Below are positions 9,608-18,001 of a stretch of DNA of 64,000 nucleotides, one piece after another. How positions within the stretch are numbered: the first letter of the stretch is position 1; each line of letters opens with the position of its first letter. Where the stretch lies: contig JAFKFK010000034.1 of the NCBI GenBank assembly GCA_017307275.1, positions 1 through 64,000 on the forward strand, written 5' to 3'. Below the pieces are notes generated by a model. The model ran no database searches and was not told the origin of the DNA. It was given only the letters and a program-made list of their open reading frames with translations. A program made the translations under genes and the position numbers. The stretch comes from Alphaproteobacteria bacterium. Lineage in GTDB: Bacteria; Pseudomonadota; Alphaproteobacteria; Reyranellales; Reyranellaceae.

Positions 9608-10900
9608 ATGCTCGAACAAGTCTTCAAGCTGAGCGCGAACGGCACATCCGTCCGCACCGAACTCGTCGCCGGTCTCACGACCTTCCTGACCATGGCCTAC
9701 ATCATCTTCGTCAACCCGGCGATCCTCGCCGACGCGAAGATGCCATTCGGCGCGGTCTTCACGGCGACCTGCGTCGCCGCAGCCATCGGCTGCTTCCTCA
9801 TGGCCTTTCTGGCGAACTATCCGATCGCCCTGGCGCCGGGCATGGGGCTCAACGCCTACTTCGCCTACGGCGTCGTCGGCGGCATGGGCTACAGCTGGCA
9901 GATCGCCCTGGGCTGCGTCTTCCTCTCGGGCATTCTCTTCCTGATCATCAGCGTGCTGCCGATCCGAGAATGGATCGTCAATGCGATCCCGAAATCCCTC
10001 AAGATGGCGATCGCCGCCGGCATCGGCCTGTTCCTTGCCCTGATCGCCCTGAAGAACGCCGGCATCGTCGTCGCCAATCCCGCGACCCTGGTCACACACG
10101 GCAAGCTCGTGAGCTGGCCGGTCTTCATGGCGGTCCTTGGCTTCGCCCTGATCATCGCCCTCGAGTATCGCCGCGTCATGGGTGGCGTGATCATCGGCAT
10201 CCTGGTCGTCACGGTGATCTCGATCCTGGCCGGCCAGCAAAAGTTCGCCGGCATCTTCGACGTGCCCCCCTCGATCGCCCCCGTATTCCTCCAGATGGAT
10301 CTCGCGGGAGCCATGAAGGTCGGGCTGGTGACGGTGGTCTTCGCTTTCCTGTTCGTCGACCTGTTCGACAATACAGGGACCCTGATCGGGCTCGCCCATC
10401 GTGGCGGCTTCATGCGACCCGACGGCACCGTGCCCCGGCTGCGGGGTGTCCTGATCTCCGACAGTGCCGCGGCGGCAATTGGCGCCGCCGTCGGAACGTC
10501 AACGACTACGAGCTACATCGAGAGCGCATCTGGCATCAATGCCGGCGGCCGTACCGGTCTGACAGCAGCGGCTGTCGGCGTGCTGTTTCTGCTCGCACTG
10601 TTCGTGGCGCCGCTCGCCGGTTCGATTCCAGCCTACGCAACGGCGCCGGCCCTTCTTTACGTTGCCTGTTTGATGGCGCGCGGTCTCACGGAAATCGAAT
10701 GGAACGATCTTACCGAAGCCGCGCCCGCAGTGATCACGGCACTCGCCATGCCGTTCACTTTCTCCATTGCCGACGGCATCGCATTTGGGTTTATCTCGTA
10801 CGCCGGAATCAAACTCGCTGCGGGCCGCTTCCGCGATATTCATCCGGCCGTCGGAACTCTCGCTGTACTCTTCGTGATCAAATACGTGGTCATCGGATGA
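9608..10900 (+). CDS. NCS2 family purine (adenine/guanine/hypoxanthine) permease
   Basis: 430 residues, strongly hydrophobic, with about 12-14 predicted membrane segments. Motifs of the AzgA/AdeP/GhxP branch are visible: [16 protein letters not shown] near 24-39, [12 protein letters not shown] near 78-89, [19 protein letters not shown] near 240-260 and [23 protein letters not shown] near 295-318. It should import purine bases with protons across the inner membrane. The ATG at 9608 follows GGGGGAGAACAGG. It is divergent from proS and isolated; the exact base transported cannot be read from sequence. Confidence 0.92.
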   Translation: MLEQVFKLSANGTSVRTELVAGLTTFLTMAYIIFVNPAILADAKMPFGAVFTATCVAAAIGCFLMAFLANYPIALAPGMGLNAYFAYGVVGGMGYSWQIALGCVFLSGILFLIISVLPIREWIVNAIPKSLKMAIAAGIGLFLALIALKNAGIVVANPATLVTHGKLVSWPVFMAVLGFALIIALEYRRVMGGVIIGILVVTVISILAGQQKFAGIFDVPPSIAPVFLQMDLAGAMKVGLVTVVFAFLFVDLFDNTGTLIGLAHRGGFMRPDGTVPRLRGVLISDSAAAAIGAAVGTSTTTSYIESASGINAGGRTGLTAAAVGVLFLLALFVAPLAGSIPAYATAPALLYVACLMARGLTEIEWNDLTEAAPAVITALAMPFTFSIADGIAFGFISYAGIKLAAGRFRDIHPAVGTLAVLFVIKYVVIG

Positions 10901-10999
10901 TCAGCGAAACAGTGCGGACATTTGTTTGTCGACGAACGACCACTGCCCACAACATTTGTTCTGTGGAGGCCCTGGCACTCGAAAGAAAAGGTCTTGGCA

Positions 11000-11036
11000 A
11001 GGCTCATAACCCAAGGTAAAGAGCCTATGCCTTGGG
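11000..11036 (+). promoter_or_regulatory. two competing (or interlocked) RNA helices around a start codon
   Basis: Two perfect pairings overlap in the order A-B-A'-B'. Helix A joins AGGCTC (11000-11005) to GAGCCT (11021-11026). Helix B joins CCCAAGG (11010-11016) to CCTTGGG (11030-11036). The ATG at 11027-11029 sits exactly between A' and B'. Helix B would bury the AAGG that could act as ribosome binding site; helix A would leave it in a loop. They could be alternative states of a translational switch or form an H-type pseudoknot with loops of 4, 4 and 3 bases. A further weak hairpin (CCACA...TGTGG) lies upstream near 10947-10967. It does not match any riboswitch family I could recall. Confidence 0.45.
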
Positions 11037-11098
11037 CGCAGCCCGAGTTTAGGGAGGAGAGCGGCTTAAAGCCGCCTACGACGAGTTTCGGGGGTTAG
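11027..11098 (+). CDS. possible 23-residue small ORF in a structured transcript
   Basis: ATG at 11027 to TAG at 11096 encodes MPWAQPEFREESGLKPPTTS followed by FGG. AAGG ends about ten bases before the ATG, and a strong terminator starts four bases after the stop. The opening pattern M-x-W-x-x-P-x-F-x-E resembles the leader half of PqqA precursor peptides, but the Glu and Tyr that PqqA needs for cross-linking are missing and no pqq genes are in view. It could be a regulatory or precursor peptide, or a chance ORF inside a non-coding RNA. The 100 bp before it (10901-10999) hold no recognised gene. Confidence 0.3.
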   Translation: MPWAQPEFREESGLKPPTTSFGG

Positions 11099-11101
11099 AG
11101 G

Positions 11102-11138
11102 AACGGCGGATCGTTGATCCGCCGTTTCTTTTTGTTTT
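11102..11138 (+). terminator. Rho-independent terminator
   Basis: An 11-bp perfect stem, AACGGCGGATC (11102-11112) with GATCCGCCGTT (11116-11126), has a GTT loop and is followed by TCTTTTTGTTTT. It ends a plus-strand transcript, either the purine permease message or an independent small RNA from 10901-11098. Confidence 0.85.
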
Positions 11139-11171
11139 CAACGACTTAGGAAATCAACCTAAGCTATTGAA

Positions 11172-11417
11172 TCAGCTACCTTCCAGGCGCCGGAAGCTGA
11201 ATACATCGGCCTCGTGGAGCACGTAAAAACCGACCCACAACACGGCTGCCGCGATGGTCGTGATTATCGCCTTGCGAACGAGATCAGGCTTCTCCGGCGC
11301 CCCGTGCTCCTGCCCTCTCCCGGGATTTTCCACACGCCGAACGCCGAGCGGCAGGATGCAGAAGAGCACAGTCCACCAGATCACGAAGTAGACCATGACA
11401 CCGGTAGCCCAGCTCAT
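11172..11417 (-). CDS. DUF1467 small inner-membrane protein
   Basis: 81 residues with two membrane helices: GVMVYFVIWWTVLFCILPLGV near 6-26 and AIITTIAAAVLWVGFYVL near 50-67, joined by a polar loop containing RRVENPGRGQEHGAP. This matches the DUF1467 family, a small alphaproteobacterial protein of unknown function that is frequently found between mce and proS, as here. It lies 11 bp after methylmalonyl-CoA epimerase on the same strand and is probably the last gene of the long nuo-birA-coaX-rnj-mce transcript. Confidence 0.8.
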   Translation of the reverse strand: MSWATGVMVYFVIWWTVLFCILPLGVRRVENPGRGQEHGAPEKPDLVRKAIITTIAAAVLWVGFYVLHEADVFSFRRLEGS

Positions 11418-11428
11418 GGCAAACGCTC

Positions 11429-11833
11429 CTAGACCTGCTCGAGCTCGATCAGCGTCCCGTTGAAGTCCTTCGGATGGAGGAACAGGACCGGCTTGTCGTG
11501 AGCACCGATCTTGGGCTCGCCGTCGCCCAGGACCCGGGCGCCCTGCGCCTTGAGCTTATCGCGGGCCGAGTAGATATCCTCGACCTCGTAGCAGACATGG
11601 TGAATGCCGCCGTCCGCATTGCGCGCCAGGAAATTCGCGATCGGCGACTTCTCGCCCAGCGGATGCAGCAGCTCGATCTTGGTGTTGGGCAGCTCGACGA
11701 ACACCACCGTCACGCCATGCGCCGGCTGCGCCTTGGGCGCGCTTACCTTCGCCCCCATCACGGAGCGATAGAGTTCGCTGGCCTTGTCCAGGTCGGGTAC
11801 GGCAATGGCGATGTGATTGAGGCGTCCGATCAT
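11429..11833 (-). CDS. mce: methylmalonyl-CoA epimerase
   Basis: 134 residues, a single glyoxalase/VOC fold. MIGRLNHIAIAVPDLDKASELY opens the first beta-alpha-beta repeat with a metal-binding His at 7, and GGIHHVCYEVEDI opens the second; GTLIELEQV at the C terminus carries the metal-binding Glu. It interconverts the 2R and 2S forms of methylmalonyl-CoA in propionate breakdown. The ATG at 11833 is preferred because GGAGAG is five bases upstream; a GTG at 11845 would consume that site. It is 22 bp behind rnj. Confidence 0.93.
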   Translation of the reverse strand: MIGRLNHIAIAVPDLDKASELYRSVMGAKVSAPKAQPAHGVTVVFVELPNTKIELLHPLGEKSPIANFLARNADGGIHHVCYEVEDIYSARDKLKAQGARVLGDGEPKIGAHDKPVLFLHPKDFNGTLIELEQV

Positions 11834-11855
11834 CGGTCTCTCCACGGGCTGGCCC

Positions 11856-13508
11856 CTAGATGCGGACGATGTGTACGTCCGTCAACGGCTTCTTACCGAG
11901 GTGCGCGCGCACGACGCGCCGGACAGCCTGGCGGGCCGCTTCCTCGATCCGGGTATTGTCGCCGCGTTCCGAAGTGCTGAGGTCGGCCAGCATTTCGCCG
12001 AGCCCCGCGACGATGGCTGCACAAAGTTCACCATCGGGATCCTCGATGCCGCGCAGCGACACCTGCGGCGGTGCGACTGCCTTGCCTCGCCGGTCAATGA
12101 CCAGTGTGGCGGCGGCGGCCCCATTCCACAGAAGCTTGCGCCGCTCCCGCAGGGATTCACCATCGAGCGGGATCAGTCCATCACCGTCCCGCGCCAGCCT
12201 TCCGGAAGGAACATGGTCGATGATCTCGGCCGGCCCCGGCGCCAGCCGCACGAGCGTACCGTTGGGCGCCACGACCGTTTCGGGCACCTGGCAGGTGCGA
12301 GCCAGCGCCGCATGCTCGACCATATGGCGGACTTCGCCATGGACCGGTACGGCGATCTTGGGGCGCACCCATTGATAGACTCGCACCAGTTCATCGCGCG
12401 CCGGATGACCCGACACGTGAATGTCCGCCTCGCGGTCGGTGATCACCTCGACACCGCGCGCCATCAGCGCATTCTGCAGCCGGCCTACCGAGCGTTCGTT
12501 GCCGGGAATGACGCGCGACGAGAAGATCGCAGTGTCGCCCTCCTCCAGGACTAGGTCGCGATGATCGCCGTTGGCGAGCTTGGCCATGGAGGCTCGTGGC
12601 TCTCCCTGGCTGCCGGTACAGATGAACAGCACCTTGTCGCGGGGCAGAAAGCCCGCCTGCTGCTCCGGCACACATTCGGGAAAGTCGAGCAGGTAGCCAC
12701 ACTCCTGCGCCGCTTCGACCATGCGCTGCAGGGCACGCCCCGAAAGGACGGGATGACGGCCAGAGGCGACCGCAGCCAAGGCGACGCTCTCGACGCGCGC
12801 CAGGTTGGACGCAAAGCAGGTGACGGCGACGCGGCCCTTGTGGCCACGCACCAGCTTCTCGAGATTGGCTCGCACCTTGGACTCGGAGCCCGCCTCGCCC
12901 TCGACGAAGACGTTGGTGCTGTCGCAGATCATGGCGAGCGCACCCTCATCGCCGATGCGCTTCAGCATGGCTTCGTCGGTGGTATCGCCCAACAGCGGTT
13001 CGGGATCGATCTTCCAGTCGCCGGTATGGAACACCGTGCCGAACTTGGTGCGGATCGCCAGCGCGTTGGGCTCCAGGATGGAGTGCGTCATGGTGATCAT
13101 TTCGAGTTCGAATGGCGCCAGCTTAAACTTGCCGCCGAGCGGGATCTCCGTGACTGGCACGGCATCGCGCAGCCCCGCTTCGATCAGCTTGCGGCGCAGG
13201 ACGGAGGCAGCGAACGGCGTGGCGTAGACCGGCGCCTTGAGCTGTGGCCACAGGTCGGCGACGGCACCGAGATGGTCTTCGTGCGCATGCGTCAGCACGA
13301 TGCCGACCAGATCGGCACGGCGTTCGACGATGAACGCCGGGTCCGGCATCACGACCTCGACACCCGGCATCGTGTCGTCGGCGAAGCCGATGCCAAGATC
13401 GACCATCAGCCATTTGCCGGCATGGCCGTAGAGATTGAGATTCATGCCGATCTCGCCCGCCCCTCCCAGGGCGAGAAACAGCAGCTCGTCGTTCGACGGT
13501 TTGGTCAT
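11856..13508 (-). CDS. rnj: ribonuclease J
   Basis: 550 residues. The metallo-beta-lactamase core carries LALGGAGEIGMNLNLY near 12-27 and the zinc-binding H-x-H-x-D-H motif in LTHAHEDHLG (His74, His76, Asp78, His79); CDSTNVFVEGEAGSE, FASNLARVES and SQGEPRASMAKLANGDH belong to the beta-CASP domain, and SGHPARDELVRVYQWVRPKIAVPVHGE is the conserved motif that follows it. RNase J has 5'-3' exo- and endonuclease activity in RNA maturation and decay; in alphaproteobacteria it works beside RNase E. Its ATG overlaps the coaX stop by four bases. Confidence 0.95.
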   Translation of the reverse strand: MTKPSNDELLFLALGGAGEIGMNLNLYGHAGKWLMVDLGIGFADDTMPGVEVVMPDPAFIVERRADLVGIVLTHAHEDHLGAVADLWPQLKAPVYATPFAASVLRRKLIEAGLRDAVPVTEIPLGGKFKLAPFELEMITMTHSILEPNALAIRTKFGTVFHTGDWKIDPEPLLGDTTDEAMLKRIGDEGALAMICDSTNVFVEGEAGSESKVRANLEKLVRGHKGRVAVTCFASNLARVESVALAAVASGRHPVLSGRALQRMVEAAQECGYLLDFPECVPEQQAGFLPRDKVLFICTGSQGEPRASMAKLANGDHRDLVLEEGDTAIFSSRVIPGNERSVGRLQNALMARGVEVITDREADIHVSGHPARDELVRVYQWVRPKIAVPVHGEVRHMVEHAALARTCQVPETVVAPNGTLVRLAPGPAEIIDHVPSGRLARDGDGLIPLDGESLRERRKLLWNGAAAATLVIDRRGKAVAPPQVSLRGIEDPDGELCAAIVAGLGEMLADLSTSERGDNTRIEEAARQAVRRVVRAHLGKKPLTDVHIVRI

Positions 13509-14275
13509 CGGCGGTTGCGCTGCCAGATCTCCAGCAGACCAAGCGACATCAGGTCAGGTTCGATTGCATCGAACAGGCCGATTTCATCCTTGAAGACATT
13601 GGCAAGGCCGCCGGTCGCGATCACTTTCATCGGCTCGCCATATTCGGCGCGGATACGCCGGATCAGGCTCTCGATCAGGCCGACATAGCCCCAGAAGATA
13701 CCGGACTGCATGGCCGGCACGGTCGCCTTGCCAATGACTTTGGCAGGCTTCTCGACGCGGATGCGCGGCAGACGTGCCGTCATCAGGTAGAACGACTCGA
13801 TCGTGAGTTCGACGCCGGGCGACAGTACGCCACCGACGAAGTTGCCGTCCTTGTCGGCAAGATCGAAGGTCGTGGCGCTGCCGAAGTCGATGGTGATGAG
13901 CGGGCCACCGTATTTCTTGTAGCCTGCGATGATCCCGACGAGGCGGTCAGGACCGGCATCCTGCGGGCGGTCGATCAGGACCTTGATGCCCAGTTCGCAA
14001 TCCGGCTCGCCGACGATCAACAGCTTGGTCTTGAAGTAGATCTCGCACAGGCGGCGGATATTCGGATTCACCTGCGGCACGACGCTCGCCAGGATCGCGC
14101 CCGTGATCGACTCGGGGTTGAAGCCCTGCAGATGCATGAGCTGAGTCAGCCATGCAGCGTATTCGTCGGCGGTACGCTTGGCCTCGGTCCGCAGGCGGAA
14201 TTGCGACACGAGCCTGTCGCCGTCGAACACCGCGAACTTCGAGTTGGTGTTGCCGACATCGATGGCAAGCAGCAT
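13505..14275 (-). CDS. coaX: type III pantothenate kinase
   Basis: 256 residues of the actin-like ATPase fold: MLLAIDVGNTNSKFAVFDGD at the start (phosphate 1), GPDRLVGIIAGYKKYGGPLITIDFGSATTFDL near 104-137, VGGVLSPGVELTIESF near 145-160, and IATGGLANVF near 221 (adenosine site). It phosphorylates pantothenate, the first step of coenzyme A synthesis, and type III enzymes are not inhibited by CoA. It is 12 bp behind birA and overlaps rnj. The birA-coaX-rnj order after nuoN is common in alphaproteobacteria. Confidence 0.95.
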   Translation of the reverse strand: MLLAIDVGNTNSKFAVFDGDRLVSQFRLRTEAKRTADEYAAWLTQLMHLQGFNPESITGAILASVVPQVNPNIRRLCEIYFKTKLLIVGEPDCELGIKVLIDRPQDAGPDRLVGIIAGYKKYGGPLITIDFGSATTFDLADKDGNFVGGVLSPGVELTIESFYLMTARLPRIRVEKPAKVIGKATVPAMQSGIFWGYVGLIESLIRRIRAEYGEPMKVIATGGLANVFKDEIGLFDAIEPDLMSLGLLEIWQRNRR

Positions 14276-14287
14276 CCCAGGGTCTCC

Positions 14288-15022
14288 TCAGGCCGCCCGG
14301 CCCAACAATTCACCCGACACGATCTTGCGCGGACCATCGGCAGTATCCAGCAAGAGAGCCCCTTCACGATCCAGCCCCGCGAAGCGGCCGCGTACGAGCC
14401 CCTCGCCCAGCCGGACATCGACTTCAGCACCGAGCGGCCCGGCCTGGGCGAGCCAGGCCTCGCGAATGACCTCGAACCCGTCGCGGCGCCATTGGGCGAG
14501 CCGCGTCGCGAGCGCGCGCGCGAGGCCTTCCAGGGCAGCCTCCACTGTTCCTCCCAAGGCGGAGCCCGGATAGCGCATTTCGGCAAGCTGCGGCGCAAAG
14601 GCGACGTTGACGCCAATCCCGGCCACGACGTGTTCGACCCTGCCGTCCTCGGCGATCGCGCTTTCCAGGAGAATTCCGGCGATCTTTCCGCCGTCAACCA
14701 ACACGTCGTTGGGCCACTTCAGGCGAGTGTCGCGGGACGTCGGAACGAGGTCGCCCACGGCAAGGGCTGCCACGAACCCGAGCTCGGCAGCTCGTGCGGC
14801 CGGACATTCGGGGCGCAGGATGGTCGAGCTGTAAAGATTGCCGGGCGGCGATGCCCAGCTCCGGCCGCGACGGCCACGCCCCCCGTGCTGCTCACGGGCC
14901 CAGACGACCGTCCCTTCGGGCGCTCCGCCGTCTGCCAGGCGTGCAGCCTCGTCGTTGGTGCTGCCGACGCTTTCCAGCGCGACCAGCGTCCACCCGTCCG
15001 GCAGGACGGGCGTTTGGGTCAC
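14288..15022 (-). CDS. birA: biotin-[acetyl-CoA-carboxylase] ligase
   Basis: 244 residues. The catalytic domain shows ESVGSTNDEAARLADG near 17-32, the biotin/ATP motif GGRGRRGRSW near 46-55, LYSSTILRPE, LKWPNDVLVDGGKIAGILLE near 100-118, and GIGVNV near 136. A small C-terminal domain follows. The N-terminal winged-helix of E. coli BirA is absent, so it is a pure ligase and not a repressor. It attaches biotin to the carboxyl carrier protein. Its ATG at 15022 overlaps the nuoN stop by four bases. Confidence 0.94.
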   Translation of the reverse strand: MTQTPVLPDGWTLVALESVGSTNDEAARLADGGAPEGTVVWAREQHGGRGRRGRSWASPPGNLYSSTILRPECPAARAAELGFVAALAVGDLVPTSRDTRLKWPNDVLVDGGKIAGILLESAIAEDGRVEHVVAGIGVNVAFAPQLAEMRYPGSALGGTVEAALEGLARALATRLAQWRRDGFEVIREAWLAQAGPLGAEVDVRLGEGLVRGRFAGLDREGALLLDTADGPRKIVSGELLGRAA

Positions 15023-16470
15023 GAGAACAGGCCCTTGGCGGCTGCCGCGGCGATCAGGCTGAGCGGTTGCGGGAGCAAGGAGAAGACGGCCACCAGGAAA
15101 GCGGCGACCAGCGCCACGGCGCGGTTGATGCCGAAGACCGGACGGTCAATCTCCTCCGCCGGCTCGTCGAAATACATCACCTTGACGATGCGCAGGTAGT
15201 AGTAGGAAGCCACGACCGACGCCAGGACGCCCAGCACCGCGGGGATGTAGAGCTTGGCCTCCACGGCAGCGATGAAGATGTAGAGCTTGCCCCAGAAACC
15301 CGCGAGCGGCGGGATGCCTGCCAGCGAGAACATGAAGATCAGCATGGCGAAAGCCATCATCGGCTGGCTACGCGCGAGGCCGGCCAGATCCGAGATGTTC
15401 TCCAGCATGACGTCGCGGCGCTTCATCATCAGGATGGTCGCGAACACACCCAGCGTCATCACGAGGTAGATGGCGAGGTAGAACACCACCGCCTCGATGC
15501 CCTTCTCGCTGCCGCTGGCGAGCCCCAGCAACACGTAACCCACGTTGCCGATCGAGGAATAGGCCATCAGGCGCTTGATGTTCTGTTGGCGGAGCGCTGC
15601 GAAGGCACCCAATGCCATCGAAAGCACCGAGGCGACGACGATGATCTGCTGCCACTGGCCGAACAGCGGCTTGAACGGTCCCATCAGGACGGAGACCAGC
15701 AGCGACATGGCCGCGATCTTGGGCGCGACAGCAAACAATGCCGTAACCGGAGTCGGGGCGCCCTCGTAGACGTCGGGCGTCCACATATGGAAGGGCACGG
15801 CCGATACCTTGAAGGCAAGGCCCGCGACCACGAACACCAGGCCAATGGTCGTGCCGATCTCGGCTCCCCTGCCGTCGAGCAAGGCGCGGGAAATCTGCAC
15901 GAAAGCCGTACCGCCGCAGAAGCCATAGATCAGCGAGGCGCCGAAAAGCAGCATGCCCGAGGCCACCGAGCCCAGGACGAAGTACTTCACGCCTGCTTCG
16001 GTCGAGCGCACGCTGTCGCGCTGGAAGGCGGCGATCACGTAGAGCGCCAGCGACTGCAGTTCGAGGCCGACATAGAGCGACATCAGGTCGTTGGCGGAAA
16101 TCATCAGCATCATGCCGAGGGTCGCCAGTGCGACCAGCAGCGGATACTCGAAGCGCCAGGCTTTGACCTGCTCGAAATAGGCCCGCGACATCAGGATGGC
16201 GATGGCAGAACCCACCAGCACCAGCGCCTTCATCGTCGTCGTCAACCGATCGACGATGAACAGCGACGCGAAAGCTGTCCCTTCGCGATAAGGCATGAAC
16301 AGCAGGACCGCCGTCGCCAGCAGGACGACCGACGTCATCACCGAAACGAAGGGCGTCGCCACCTCGCCGCGGACGACGCCATAGATCAGCAGCAAGCCCG
16401 TCGCAGCAGCGAGGAAGATTTCAGGTCGGGCCAGGACCCAGGATTCGAGACCGAGAATCATCGTTGTCAC
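15019..16470 (-). CDS. nuoN: NADH-quinone oxidoreductase subunit N
   Basis: 483 residues, almost wholly hydrophobic, with about 14 membrane helices of the antiporter-like type. Characteristic stretches are ISANDLMSLYVGLELQSLALY near 125, the conserved Lys in AGLAFKVSAVPFHMWTPDVYEG near 220-241, LMAYSSIGNVGYVLLGLA near 295, and FSLAGIPPLAGFWGKLYIF near 380. It is one of three proton-pumping subunits in the membrane arm of complex I. It lies 10 bp after nuoM and overlaps birA. Confidence 0.97.
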   Translation of the reverse strand: MTTMILGLESWVLARPEIFLAAATGLLLIYGVVRGEVATPFVSVMTSVVLLATAVLLFMPYREGTAFASLFIVDRLTTTMKALVLVGSAIAILMSRAYFEQVKAWRFEYPLLVALATLGMMLMISANDLMSLYVGLELQSLALYVIAAFQRDSVRSTEAGVKYFVLGSVASGMLLFGASLIYGFCGGTAFVQISRALLDGRGAEIGTTIGLVFVVAGLAFKVSAVPFHMWTPDVYEGAPTPVTALFAVAPKIAAMSLLVSVLMGPFKPLFGQWQQIIVVASVLSMALGAFAALRQQNIKRLMAYSSIGNVGYVLLGLASGSEKGIEAVVFYLAIYLVMTLGVFATILMMKRRDVMLENISDLAGLARSQPMMAFAMLIFMFSLAGIPPLAGFWGKLYIFIAAVEAKLYIPAVLGVLASVVASYYYLRIVKVMYFDEPAEEIDRPVFGINRAVALVAAFLVAVFSLLPQPLSLIAAAAAKGLFS

Positions 16471-16480
16471 TCCCGGCCGC

Positions 16481-17995
16481 TCACGGCGCCAACGCCGCGG
16501 TGCGGGCGAGCTTCAGGGCTGCCTGATAGTCGCCGATCAGCTTGTCCACGGCCGGCGCCATCGGATCGAGGAAGGAATTGGGATAGATGCCCATCCAGAG
16601 CGTCAGCAGCACCAGCGGCAGGAACACCGCGATCTCGCGCTTGTTCATGTCGAGAATGCCCTTCAGCGAATCCTTGGTAAGTTCGCCGAAGACGATCTTG
16701 CGATAGAGCCACAGCGCATAGGCCGCACCCAGGATGAGGCCAGTCGCCGCCAGGAACGCCACCCAGGTGTTGGCCTTGAAGGCGCCGAGCAGGACCAGGA
16801 ATTCACCGACGAAGCCCGACAGGCCCGGCAGGCCGACGCTCGCCAGGGTGAAGAACAGGAAGGTGAAGGCATAGCGCGGCATGCGATGCACGAGGCCGCC
16901 ATAGGCTGCAATCTCGCGCGTGTGCATGCGGTCGTAGACCACGCCGACGCAAAGGAAGAGTGCTGCCGAGACGATGCCATGGCTCAGCATCTGGAAGATC
17001 GAGCCCTGGACACCCTGCATGTTCATGACGAAGGCGCCGATCGTCACGAAGCCCATGTGGGCGACCGACGAATAGGCGATCAGCTTCTTCATGTCCTCCT
17101 GCACCAGCGCCACCAGCGAGGTGTAGATGACGGCCACGATGGAGAGACCGAAGACCAGCGGCGCGAAATACTGCGTCGCCTCGGGCATCAGCGGGATCGA
17201 ATACCGCAGGAAACCGTACCCGCCCATCTTCAGCAGCACGCCGGCCAGGATGACCGAGCCCGCGGTCGGCGCTTCGACGTGAGCATCCGGCAGCCAGGTA
17301 TGCACCGGCCACATCGGCACCTTCACCGAGAAAGAGGCGAAGAAGGCCAGCCACAGCCAGCACTGCCACGTAAACGGCAGGTTGAGCTTCTCCATCGCGG
17401 TCGGCAGGTCCGTCGTGCCGACATGCCAGTAGATGGCGATGATGGCCAACAGCATCAGCACCGAGCCGAGCAGCGTGTAGAGGAAAAACTTGAAGGCCGC
17501 GTAGACGCGCCGCTTGCCGCCCCACACACCGATGATCAGGAACATCGGGATCAGGACGCCTTCGAAGAAGATGTAGAACAGCGCCAGGTCGAGCGCGCAG
17601 AACATGCCGACCATGAAGGTCTCGAGCACGAGGAACGCGACCATGTATTCCTTGACGCGAACCTTCACCGACTCCCAGCTCGCCAGGATGCAGATCGGCG
17701 TCAGCAAGGTCGACAGCAGCACGAAGAAGAGCGAGATGCCGTCGATACCGACGTGGTAGCCGATATTGAGCGCCGGTACCCAGGCGAGATTTTCCTCGAA
17801 CTGGAAGCCGGCCTTGGTCGGATCGAAACGGACCCAGAGCAGGATCGAGATCAGGAAGGTGACCAGCGAGGTCAGCAGCGCCACGCTGCGGCAGTTGCGG
17901 TCGACAGCTTCCTTCGGGCCGTTCACGACCAGGCAGAACAGCGCTCCCACCAGCGGCAGGAACGTGACCAGGGAGAGGATGGGCCAACTCGACAT
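16481..17995 (-). CDS. nuoM: NADH-quinone oxidoreductase subunit M
   Basis: 504 residues with about 14 membrane helices. Family marks: [28 protein letters not shown] near 84-111, [21 protein letters not shown] near 145-165 with the essential Glu in helix 5, [35 protein letters not shown] near 225-260 with the Lys of helix 7, [16 protein letters not shown] near 320 and [18 protein letters not shown] near 405. It translocates protons as part of complex I. It sits 6 bp after nuoL. Confidence 0.97.
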   Translation of the reverse strand: MSSWPILSLVTFLPLVGALFCLVVNGPKEAVDRNCRSVALLTSLVTFLISILLWVRFDPTKAGFQFEENLAWVPALNIGYHVGIDGISLFFVLLSTLLTPICILASWESVKVRVKEYMVAFLVLETFMVGMFCALDLALFYIFFEGVLIPMFLIIGVWGGKRRVYAAFKFFLYTLLGSVLMLLAIIAIYWHVGTTDLPTAMEKLNLPFTWQCWLWLAFFASFSVKVPMWPVHTWLPDAHVEAPTAGSVILAGVLLKMGGYGFLRYSIPLMPEATQYFAPLVFGLSIVAVIYTSLVALVQEDMKKLIAYSSVAHMGFVTIGAFVMNMQGVQGSIFQMLSHGIVSAALFLCVGVVYDRMHTREIAAYGGLVHRMPRYAFTFLFFTLASVGLPGLSGFVGEFLVLLGAFKANTWVAFLAATGLILGAAYALWLYRKIVFGELTKDSLKGILDMNKREIAVFLPLVLLTLWMGIYPNSFLDPMAPAVDKLIGDYQAALKLARTAALAP

Positions 17996-18001
17996 CGGGC
18001 C

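Noticed and set aside
9440-10399. Upstream extension of the prolyl-tRNA synthetase frame
   Set aside because: It overlaps the conserved purine permease gene on the other strand, encodes highly charged low-complexity sequence, and a good ribosome site marks the start at 9439.
10901-11138. Identity of the structured region as tmRNA, 6S RNA, SRP RNA or SAM-II riboswitch
   Set aside because: The tag ORF, CCA end, 6S central bubble, SRP tetraloop motif and SAM-II conserved bases were looked for and not found, so no known family is claimed.
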